From CAZELM01 sp964512995 (GTDB lineage Bacteria; CSSED10-310), in NCBI GenBank assembly GCA_964512995.1, contig CAZELM010000063.1:1-23049 (forward strand): 23,049 nt of DNA. The letters run 5' to 3'. A program made the translations under genes and the position numbers. Positions 16,183-23,049 of this stretch are shown piece by piece (the stretch's first letter is position 1; every line of letters starts with the position of its first letter). The notes beneath the pieces were generated by a model. It searched no databases and was not told where the DNA came from. It worked only from the letters and a program-made list of their open reading frames with translations.

Positions 16183-17337
16183 TCATTTGCTGTTCAAAGG
16201 TTCTACCATCTGTGTCAGAGATGGAGAGAATCCCTTTCGAGCCAGCTTTTCCAATGATTGAAGATAGGGTGATCCAATGGAGTTATTCCAGCTTTTATCA
16301 TACTGAATATCAAGACGATAGATCACATAACCACCGATATGATCGCCAACCGTTTCCCGATCAATCGTCTGGTTAGTGATCACTTTTTGAATACCACGTA
16401 TCGTCTGAGTGGGATTTTCAATCGAGTGTACATGCATGGGGCTGCGCACGGTTTCAGTTGATAAGCGAATACCCGGTAAGAATGTTGCGCCAAATCGATT
16501 TGAATACCAGGCATTGATCCATGCCTGATCGGCAATCAGATTTAAAAATTCTTCTGGTTCTTTCCCCATCCACGTGTCATAAAGCATCAAACAGACTTCA
16601 TCGGCATGCGTGTAGATGGATTCAAACACGTGAGGCATTCGTCCCATATCGGCATATCGTTTGGGTTTCTGAAGAATGTTGAGCCATGGCGATTGTTTGT
16701 ATCTCAATTCATCAAAATGAAGCGGATTTCTTTTGATAACAGGAATGGCGATGGAAAGAATATGGTTTTTTCCTATTTTCTGTTTCAGCCTTTTCAGAAA
16801 CATGTCAAACCCTCGAAATTTCTCCGGATCATCAATCTCAGCACACTCCAGATCATATTGAATGCCGTCAGCTCCCATAACGTCCATGCTATTAAAAAGT
16901 GCATTGATTTCCTGATTCATACGTTCATCGTTCTGCCAGAAAGGCAGTCCCGTTGTTTCTTGGAGATTATCTTTCGAAATGGCGCATGTTCTGACTCCTT
17001 TGAAGGGAATGATTTTTATTCCTGGGATCCGTGTTCGAATCGCTTGACAGAATGACCGGGCGATTTCGGGGTGTTTGACCCATCCGATTTTTTGATCACT
17101 GCCCGGAATCTCTGATTTAGATTCCAGGTTGAGCAATGGATATATTCGGTTCATGTCATATTTCATGAGATCATCGCTTAGCCGGTGTATCTGCTTTTCG
17201 GTATTGGTATTTAGCCACTGGCTGAATAACCATGTACCGCGAATCGGTTTACCAAGTTCCCGGGTTTCCATGCTGCGTATCTCAAAAAAGCATGTGATGA
17301 GAACCACTATTGAAGCTGTAAAAACAAATGTACGCAT
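16183..17337 (-). CDS. GH18-like secreted or membrane-anchored TIM-barrel protein
   Basis: The 384-residue protein starts with a hydrophobic N-terminus (FVFTASIVVLITCFF), a signal peptide or anchor. The body looks like a glycoside hydrolase 18-type barrel. GADGIQYDLE (155-164) matches the family DGxDxDxE strand except that the middle Asp is Gln160, while the Asp162 and acid Glu164 are kept. ADEVCLMLYDTW (245-256) fits the later 'D..LM.YD' strand. GH18 proteins include chitinases and endoglucosaminidases but also inactive lectin-like members, and substrate cannot be chosen from sequence. It starts 83 bp after the radical SAM gene on the same strand, so they may share a transcript. The ribosome site is weak (AGAGAG). 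I am confident of export, less of the family. Confidence 0.6.
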   Translation of the reverse strand: MRTFVFTASIVVLITCFFEIRSMETRELGKPIRGTWLFSQWLNTNTEKQIHRLSDDLMKYDMNRIYPLLNLESKSEIPGSDQKIGWVKHPEIARSFCQAIRTRIPGIKIIPFKGVRTCAISKDNLQETTGLPFWQNDERMNQEINALFNSMDVMGADGIQYDLECAEIDDPEKFRGFDMFLKRLKQKIGKNHILSIAIPVIKRNPLHFDELRYKQSPWLNILQKPKRYADMGRMPHVFESIYTHADEVCLMLYDTWMGKEPEEFLNLIADQAWINAWYSNRFGATFLPGIRLSTETVRSPMHVHSIENPTQTIRGIQKVITNQTIDRETVGDHIGGYVIYRLDIQYDKSWNNSIGSPYLQSLEKLARKGFSPSLTQMVEPLNSK

Positions 17338-17420
17338 GGTATTCTCTCTTAATATTCGGCAAAGATTTGCCGATGAAGCCTGAATACACTGTTATGACAT
17401 TACACTGATCATTTATTTTA

Positions 17421-18734
17421 TCAAACGTCATCCGTGCAAGCATCCAGACAATCAGAATGATTTCTGAGGTAATGAGCAATCCGTTCCTGTCGCCGCCACT
17501 GTCCGCTCTGTTTCCGGGTCCCCGCCAGTTTTTCCAGGAGATTCCGGATGCGAGGGTCCACGGAGCTTCCGGGTAACTCTGCCCATGACGTTCCAGCCAG
17601 TGGCATGAATGTATGACTGTGGATTGTCGCTCCCATGGATGTGATATCGGAGATCACTCGAATTGTCTGGGAGATATCATCCGGTGTTTCTCCGGGCATT
17701 CCAAAAATGAAATCCACGTTTGCAGCGAGCCCGGCTTTGAGCGTCAGCTTCACAGCCCGGTAGATATCTTCAACCGAGTGACCGCGATGAGCCAGTTCCA
17801 GTATCCGTTGACTCCCGGATTGGCCTCCGATGACCAGTGTTCGGGTACCCGTATATGTTCGGATCAGCTCCAGAGCCTCCGGTGTGACCGAGTTGGGTCG
17901 GACTTCAGATGGGAATGAACCAAAGTGGATCTGATTCCTGTCGATGATACCAGAGATGGCCTGGAGCAGCTTCGTTACATCTCCCAGGTTTTGACGGTTT
18001 TTATCTGATCCATAAGAAAGCGCATCTGAACTGATAAAACGGATGAAACCACGGCCGTGTGAGCGGAAGACCTCCGCCCAGTGAACGATGTTGTCGATAC
18101 TGCGATGCCGTTGCCGGGTTCCCATCAGATGAGAGGTCTGACAAAATCGGCAGTTCCATGGGCAGCCGCGTGTGATTTCGATCGGAGCCAGTAATCCAAG
18201 ATCGATGGCAAACGGTGGGTAGATGTCGAGATCCATGACACGAGATGAAGGTCCGGAATATTGGAGTTCGCCATTTTGCATTGAAACGATCCCATTTATT
18301 TGAGAGTAGTCTTCTCCATTCATCCAGCGGATCAGTAACTCCGGAAAAGTGATCTCACCCTCGCCGACGACTACGATATCGAATCCCATCGCAAGTGTAT
18401 GAGCAGGTGCTCCGCTGGGGTGAGCGCCTCCCGCGATCAGTGTGATATGGGTGAGATGATGTTTTGCCGTATGATGAATTTCTGAAATCTGTCTGGAAAC
18501 ATTTGAGGCATTGGGAGTCATGAATGAGAATGCGAGCATGGTTTTCTGGTATGAAGAACCCGATTCTCGAATCCATTCCATGACATTCTTTGATGGAGGG
18601 ATGATTTGTATCGACAGGTTTTTTAGTTGGGATCGCATCCGGATCGCTCCGCACAAAACAGCAATGCTATACCGATTCACCTGATTCTGAATGAAGACCA
18701 ATACATGTGAAGAGTGTGTATTTTTCTGGGTCAT
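17421..18734 (-). CDS. B12-binding-like / radical SAM protein (MJ_1487-like)
   Basis: From ATG 18734 the protein has 437 residues and no signal peptide. The N-terminal half (about 8-150) looks like a cobalamin-binding Rossmann domain (LIAGGAHPSGAP, 99-110; VVVGEGEITFPELL, 121-134), without the DxHxxG base-off motif. The radical SAM domain follows, with the 4Fe-4S cysteines 191, 195 and 198 in RGCPWNCRFCQT. The conserved HFGSFPSEVRP, DFIFGMPGE and HTFMPLAGT motifs resemble, from memory, the MJ_1487 family of unknown reaction. A GTG at 18788 extends the frame by 18 residues, but it lacks a ribosome site. The ATG has GAGAG and GGA upstream. Radical chemistry is secure; the substrate is not known. 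The downstream neighbour is the GH18-like gene. Confidence 0.83.
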   Translation of the reverse strand: MTQKNTHSSHVLVFIQNQVNRYSIAVLCGAIRMRSQLKNLSIQIIPPSKNVMEWIRESGSSYQKTMLAFSFMTPNASNVSRQISEIHHTAKHHLTHITLIAGGAHPSGAPAHTLAMGFDIVVVGEGEITFPELLIRWMNGEDYSQINGIVSMQNGELQYSGPSSRVMDLDIYPPFAIDLGLLAPIEITRGCPWNCRFCQTSHLMGTRQRHRSIDNIVHWAEVFRSHGRGFIRFISSDALSYGSDKNRQNLGDVTKLLQAISGIIDRNQIHFGSFPSEVRPNSVTPEALELIRTYTGTRTLVIGGQSGSQRILELAHRGHSVEDIYRAVKLTLKAGLAANVDFIFGMPGETPDDISQTIRVISDITSMGATIHSHTFMPLAGTSWAELPGSSVDPRIRNLLEKLAGTRKQSGQWRRQERIAHYLRNHSDCLDACTDDV

Positions 18735-19172
18735 TTTCCAGTCTCTCGATCGTTTTTGTTCAGCGTCAGTCAATACAGACAAAGACACTTAATGAGGATC
18801 CGGAAACCATCCTATCATCCCGTGCATGCAAAAGAAAACCTTGAGGGTGTTGACATTTATGGAGAGATTTTCGTTTTCAATCCATCGGTCATGGTCATTC
18901 GTCTGCTGTGATTCGTATGGTATGCAAATGCCTGATGAACACCAGAAAGAAAACTATCAGGGGAAGAAATAAGTTTTTCTTGCTTATGATATCGAAAATG
19001 TGCCGATATGTATGCTAATCTGTTGGAGTTGTTGGGTTCATGGCAATGCAGGATTTTTCTTCAATATGAACATCTGTCTGCACACGGGTTGGAAGCGAAA
19101 TATTTTTTTGACAAATGAGATGATAAGACCGTATATCACTAGTGTCACCCATTATTTAAAAGGAGTAAGAAT
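18735..19172. other. Divergent intergenic region between radical SAM and protease genes
   Basis: No gene is supported in these 438 bases. A TTGACA at 18850-18855 has no acceptable -10 partner. The plausible promoter for the rightward gene is at 19108-19137. I could not find a clear promoter for the leftward genes. Confidence 0.55.
19108..19137 (+). promoter_or_regulatory. Probable sigma70 promoter of the papain-dockerin gene
   Basis: TTGACA (19108-19113, exact consensus) is followed by 18 bp and TATATC (19132-19137, four of six). A start near 19144 would leave a short leader containing AAAAGGAGT (19157-19165), the ribosome site for ATG 19173. Confidence 0.55.
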
Positions 19173-22100
19173 ATGATGCAGGATGTTTTGTCAAACGAGC
19201 GGACCGGATTTCTGCAGAAATGTGTTGGGTTGTTCCTGATGCTGTTGGCATTGGATCAAATCTCATCAATTGTTCATGCGCAGCAGATCGAACAGGAATC
19301 GAAATTTGAGTATGGACTGGGAGAGATCCGGATGGATCCGGACGAATACAGTCGATTGCTTCGAACGTTTCCGATCACAAAGCAGCGACTGGATTATTTT
19401 GATTGGCGGGATTCCGGCGGAGTGACTCCAGCCAAAAATCAGGGTGCATGCGGCTCCTGTTTTGCGTTTGCCATCACCGGCATATTTGAATCCTGGATCA
19501 AGATTTTATATGGACGAACGTATGATCTCTCCGAACAGTTTTTTCTGTCATGTGCCACGAATCACAGTGAATGTTGTGGCGGCAATTTTGGCACCATCTC
19601 GTTTTTTGAAGATCATGATCCGGTACTGGAAACCTGTTTACCTTATGGCGATTCATATACATCGTGTGAAAGTTTCGATGAATGCCCATGCACGAATGTC
19701 CCGTGCAGTTGGAGTTGCGCTCCGATCGGAAGCAGGGTGGATCATTATTTCACAGTGTCAGTGAATGACATCGATCAGATGATTCAGACACTGCACGATT
19801 GGGGGCCTGCTTATTTCAGTTTTGAAGTCCATACGGATTTCAAAACATACTGGAATAGTCCTTCTGGTACATCTCCCTGGTCAGATGGCGTGTATGTCAA
19901 TTACCAGACCCATGTGGAAGGCGGCCATGCTGTTCTGCTGATCGGGTATGATTCTGTCAATGAATACTGGATTTGTAAGAACAGTTGGGGAACGAACGGG
20001 GGACCGTTTCACGACGGCACATTTAAAATTGCATGGGAAGGTCATGAAAACAATATCCTATGGGGGTGTGGTCATGCGGACATGACCGGTCAGCCGTTTA
20101 CACCTGTACCGACATCCACACCAACCCGGACTCCGGCACCACCAACGGCAACGCCGAGTCCAACAGCGGCACCTGGAGACAATTGCAGCAATCCCATCAT
20201 ATTAAATGTAGATGATTGCTATTGTGGGACGACATTCCAGACAGCCCGGAACGATCATGACTGTGGAATCGGCCACTCGGGACCGGATCTTGTTTTCAGG
20301 TTCGATGGATTTCAGCCAGGCAGAACGTACCGGTTGATTGGGGAGGCAGAGACTAATGCGGACTGGACAATCGCTTCTACGTGCGGGGAGTCTGTCTGGG
20401 ATGTCTTGTGTGAGGACTATACATCCGAACACCAGAAACCATCCTGTTCGACGCTGAATGGATTGATCAGCACGGGGTATATCCTGTTTGACTGGTTGTC
20501 TTCCCGGACACAATATTATATCTGGGTGGATGGATACAATACTACGTCGATGGGCCGTTTCTGTCTGGAAGTCGTCGAAGTCTCGACGCCAACGCCAACA
20601 CCAACCCGGACACCCACTCGCACTCCCACTCCGACCTCAACACCGACCCGGACGCCGACTCGGACACCCACTCCCACACCAATTCCACGTGTATTGTGGG
20701 TACCTTTGCAATACACAACCATTCAGGCAGCGATCGATGATGCAAATTCTGGAGATACGGTTTTGGTTGCGGATGGTATTTACACCGGCGCTGCGAATAA
20801 AAATCTGAATTTCGGAGGGAAATCGATCAAGGTGATCTCGCAGAATGGTCCGACGGAGACCATCATCGATTGTCAATCCAGCGGCAGAGGCGTCTACTTC
20901 TCACATCGTGAAGGCATCCATGCGGTATTTCAGGGATTTACCATTCGGAATGGCCGCATGACAACGGGAGGAGCGATCGCTTTTTCCGATGCATCAGCGA
21001 CGATCGCCAATTGCATCTTTTCCGATAATCTGGCCACGGATAGTGGAGGAGCGATTGCCTGTTCGGGATCATCTCCATACATCATTAATTGCTTGTTCGA
21101 ATCAAATCAGGCGACAAACGATGGTGGTGGATTGTTCATTGCCGGTGGTTCAGAGCCGCAACTGTTGAATTGTACGTTCTCAATGAACCAATGCAACGGA
21201 AATGGCGGTGGTATTCATGTTCATGACAATGAGACGATTGTGAGGAATTGCATTTTCTGGGGAGATAGACCCAATGAGATTTATCTGGATTTCTGGGGTC
21301 AGGGTTCATGCACAGCATCTTATTCGGATATTGAACGCCCCATTGGCGTGTATCCGGGGATTGGCAATATCAATACGGATCCATTATTCATCACTGGTCC
21401 GCTCGGGGATTATTATCTTTCATTCCGTCCAAACAGTCCATGCATTGACGCGGGGGGTGATCTGGCCGAGGAGGTGTGCTTCCCGGATCTATCATCTCAG
21501 ATATGCCTGGATCAGCTCATGACCACTGCTTCATTGGATGATTCTATCGTGGACATGGGATTCCATTACCCGGACAATCTGGCTCCGACATCAACTCCTA
21601 TTCCAACATATACACCAGGGAATTCACCAACGCCTACTCAACCCCCCTATCAAACACCGACACCCACCGAGACACCTACGCCAACTCCCACAATGACACC
21701 GACGATCGAGACATCCCCTACATCAACGCCAACACCGACGATTCGTCCACCGCGGATTCTGTATGTTCCATCGGAGTTTACGACCATTCGGGCGGCTATC
21801 GATTATTCGATCCCCGGAGACACGATATTGGTTGCTGACGGGACATACTCCGGATCAGAGAACACCATGCTGGATTTTGATGGCAAAGCGATCACGCTTG
21901 CTTCTGAAAATGGTCCGGATGCATGTTACATCGATTGCTCCAACTTCGACAGCGTCTTCCGGTGTGTCTCTCGGGAAAGGGATGATACAATCATACAGGG
22001 GTTCACAATCGGATACTCAGAACGAGTGGCTGTTCAGTTGTATAACGCCTCTCCAATGATCGCGGATTGCATGATCATGAGAAATCACCATGCGGTGGTC

Positions 22101-22895
22101 TGTGAATCCAATGCATCACCCGTTTTTCTGAATTGTCTGATTGCAGAAAATCAGGGAACCGAATCCGGAACTGCTGTGATTTGCATGGACGAATCTTTTC
22201 CCAGCTTTTATAACTGCACGATCGCACAGAATCGCTCATCATATGGAAGCGGTGGAATTTTTTGTGACAGCCTGTCATCATTCTCCATGATCAACAGCAT
22301 TATCTGGCATAATGACGGCCGGCCGTTTGAAGCGAATGGCGATTTCCCGAGGATCAATTACTCAAATATTGAATCCGAAGAGGTTGTTCCGGGAACGAAC
22401 AATCTCAACCTCGATCCTCTGTTCACTGGAGGTCCTTTGGGGGAATTTTATTTATATGACTTCGGTGTCATCGCCAGTCCCTGTATCGATTATGGCGACA
22501 CGAATTCCAGTGAATACTGTCTGCCTTATCCTCCGGATCGAGTTTGCATGAATGATCTGACCACGTCACGATATGGATGGATCGATTCCAGATGGATCGA
22601 TTTGGGATTCCATTATCAATCCATCATCATGCCGACACCAACATCGCCGCCTCCGACCGCAACACCGACGCCCGTTCAGGAATGCATTCATAACGGAGAC
22701 GTCAACGGAGATGATCAGATCACAGCAGAGGATGCACAGGTCGCATTTTATATTGCGATGTCACTTTATACTCCGACATTTGAGGAGCAGTGCAGTGCAG
22801 ACTGCAATAATGATAGCAGCGTCACTGCCGGGGATGCTCAGAGCATTTTCTATTCGGTTTTCGGAATGGGATCATGTACTGATCCATTGAAGTAA
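19173..22895 (+). CDS. Secreted papain-like (C1A) protease with two beta-helix domains and C-terminal dockerin
   Basis: The 1240-residue multidomain protein carries a signal peptide (1-36, cleaved after VHA) and a short prosegment. The papain-like domain (about 76-305) keeps the whole active site: oxyanion Gln90, Cys96 in CGSCFAF, His252 in GGHAVLLIGYD and Asn270 in KNSWGT. A Thr-Pro linker leads to a Cys-rich jelly-roll-like domain (about 336-470). Further linkers separate two right-handed beta-helix domains (about 506-800 and 860-1150), each opening with a VPxxYTTI/EFTTI-AAID-GDT-LVADGxY motif. The end is a type I dockerin (1173-1240) with two calcium loops, DVNGDDQITAED (1176-1187) and DCNNDSSVTAGD (1210-1221). 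A dockerin normally docks on a cohesin, so the protease is probably displayed on a scaffold or surface; no cohesin is in the window. The two ATGs at 19173 and 19176 are equivalent. Confidence 0.94.
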   Translation: MMQDVLSNERTGFLQKCVGLFLMLLALDQISSIVHAQQIEQESKFEYGLGEIRMDPDEYSRLLRTFPITKQRLDYFDWRDSGGVTPAKNQGACGSCFAFAITGIFESWIKILYGRTYDLSEQFFLSCATNHSECCGGNFGTISFFEDHDPVLETCLPYGDSYTSCESFDECPCTNVPCSWSCAPIGSRVDHYFTVSVNDIDQMIQTLHDWGPAYFSFEVHTDFKTYWNSPSGTSPWSDGVYVNYQTHVEGGHAVLLIGYDSVNEYWICKNSWGTNGGPFHDGTFKIAWEGHENNILWGCGHADMTGQPFTPVPTSTPTRTPAPPTATPSPTAAPGDNCSNPIILNVDDCYCGTTFQTARNDHDCGIGHSGPDLVFRFDGFQPGRTYRLIGEAETNADWTIASTCGESVWDVLCEDYTSEHQKPSCSTLNGLISTGYILFDWLSSRTQYYIWVDGYNTTSMGRFCLEVVEVSTPTPTPTRTPTRTPTPTSTPTRTPTRTPTPTPIPRVLWVPLQYTTIQAAIDDANSGDTVLVADGIYTGAANKNLNFGGKSIKVISQNGPTETIIDCQSSGRGVYFSHREGIHAVFQGFTIRNGRMTTGGAIAFSDASATIANCIFSDNLATDSGGAIACSGSSPYIINCLFESNQATNDGGGLFIAGGSEPQLLNCTFSMNQCNGNGGGIHVHDNETIVRNCIFWGDRPNEIYLDFWGQGSCTASYSDIERPIGVYPGIGNINTDPLFITGPLGDYYLSFRPNSPCIDAGGDLAEEVCFPDLSSQICLDQLMTTASLDDSIVDMGFHYPDNLAPTSTPIPTYTPGNSPTPTQPPYQTPTPTETPTPTPTMTPTIETSPTSTPTPTIRPPRILYVPSEFTTIRAAIDYSIPGDTILVADGTYSGSENTMLDFDGKAITLASENGPDACYIDCSNFDSVFRCVSRERDDTIIQGFTIGYSERVAVQLYNASPMIADCMIMRNHHAVVCESNASPVFLNCLIAENQGTESGTAVICMDESFPSFYNCTIAQNRSSYGSGGIFCDSLSSFSMINSIIWHNDGRPFEANGDFPRINYSNIESEEVVPGTNNLNLDPLFTGGPLGEFYLYDFGVIASPCIDYGDTNSSEYCLPYPPDRVCMNDLTTSRYGWIDSRWIDLGFHYQSIIMPTPTSPPPTATPTPVQECIHNGDVNGDDQITAEDAQVAFYIAMSLYTPTFEEQCSADCNNDSSVTAGDAQSIFYSVFGMGSCTDPLK

Positions 22896-22911
22896 TCTTT
22901 TTTCATCGTAT

Positions 22912-22944
22912 ATCTCCTCCGATGGGCTTTTCATCGGAGGAGAT
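22912..22944 (+). terminator. Perfect 13-bp hairpin after the papain-dockerin gene
   Basis: Positions 22912-22924 and 22932-22944 are exact inverse complements (13 bp) around a 7-base loop, 16 bp after the stop codon. No T-run follows; the T-run lies upstream (22898-22903). It may still end transcription or protect the mRNA 3' end, but it is not a textbook intrinsic terminator. Its right arm directly abuts the RHS fragment. Confidence 0.5.
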
Positions 22945-23049
22945 GATTGGTTTCAGCAGTATGCGTATAACGAGAGGGGCTGGCTGACCCGGTTGAAGTA
23001 TGTTGGGAGTTATGAAGATGAGTTTGTGTATGATGCGACGGGAAACCGG
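22942..23049 (+). pseudogene. RHS/YD-repeat protein fragment, no start, runs off window
   Basis: The 36 codons to the window edge read as RHS-type YD repeats: YAYNERGWLTRLKY (residues 7-20) and EFVYDATGNR (27-36), close to the YxYDxxGxLT and YDAxGNR patterns. The frame is open only back to 22891, after the stop at 22888-22890, and contains no ATG, GTG or TTG before the repeats begin. It is therefore probably a 5'-truncated copy, unless a rare start is used or there is a frameshift just upstream. Complete RHS proteins are long secreted or contact-toxin shells. Only the fragment can be described here. Confidence 0.72.

Noticed and set aside
18850..18878. TTGACA at 18850 as promoter
   Set aside because: No recognisable -10 hexamer lies at 16-18 bp.
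20516..20745. Minus-strand open frames rich in Gly-Val or Glu-Ser opposite the Thr-Pro linker
   Set aside because: These are antisense reads of a low-complexity ACN-CCN linker; the sense frame is a complete multidomain gene.

Overview
The window is accessory-rich DNA from an uncultivated, probably Gram-negative bacterium. The main evidence is a complete tripartite export operon with a TolC-type outer-membrane channel, many Sec signal peptides, and large secreted proteins with Thr-Pro linkers and a dockerin. These protein styles are common in metagenome-derived candidate phyla, but the sequence alone does not let me name the phylum. A 100-N run inside a repeat (14066-14165) shows that the window comes from a scaffolded draft assembly. 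I see no rRNA, tRNA, CRISPR array, transposase or integrase.

Left part (1-6162). After a non-coding stretch with a 43-bp direct repeat comes an operon for a MacAB-TolC-type pump: outer-membrane channel, periplasmic adaptor, ATPase and permease. The channel and adaptor genes overlap by 4 bp, and ATPase and permease are 4 bp apart. A fused methionine sulfoxide reductase (MsrB then MsrA) follows on the same strand.

Middle (6163-9179). A secreted seven-repeat protein, readable as a self-closing seven-bladed beta-propeller with a C-terminal sorting-signal-like tail, lies on the minus strand behind a perfect-consensus sigma70 promoter. It diverges from a peptidase S51/cyanophycinase-like protein. 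A gene-free stretch of about 0.6 kb then holds a compound palindrome and a partly duplicated copy of its flank.

Core (9180-16056). Three tandem secreted collagen-like proteins share an N-terminal module (an IPH-INYQGHL start and a WVGDPTGL entry into the collagen) followed by long uninterrupted Gly-X-Y tracts. Their C-termini differ: the first two end in fibrinogen/COLFI-like modules, while the third carries DUF2341, a concanavalin-like region, and a phage-tail-type peptidase S74 self-cleaving chaperone with a coiled coil. The third is split on paper by the N gap, but its frame closes exactly if the gap is a whole number of 45-bp units. An intrinsic terminator with a GAAA loop ends the cluster. 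I infer a surface-fibre locus.

Right part (16183-23049). On the minus strand are a B12-binding-like/radical SAM protein and a GH18-like secreted protein. Divergent from them is a 1240-residue secreted protein: papain-like (C1A) peptidase, jelly-roll-like domain, two beta-helix domains, Thr-Pro linkers and a C-terminal dockerin. A perfect 13-bp hairpin follows, and then a start-less fragment of an RHS/YD-repeat protein runs off the edge.

Together the window mixes an export pump and an oxidative-repair enzyme with a large investment in secreted and surface proteins: collagen fibres, a propeller, and a dockerin-bearing protease. The link between the fibres and the protease is inference from proximity only.
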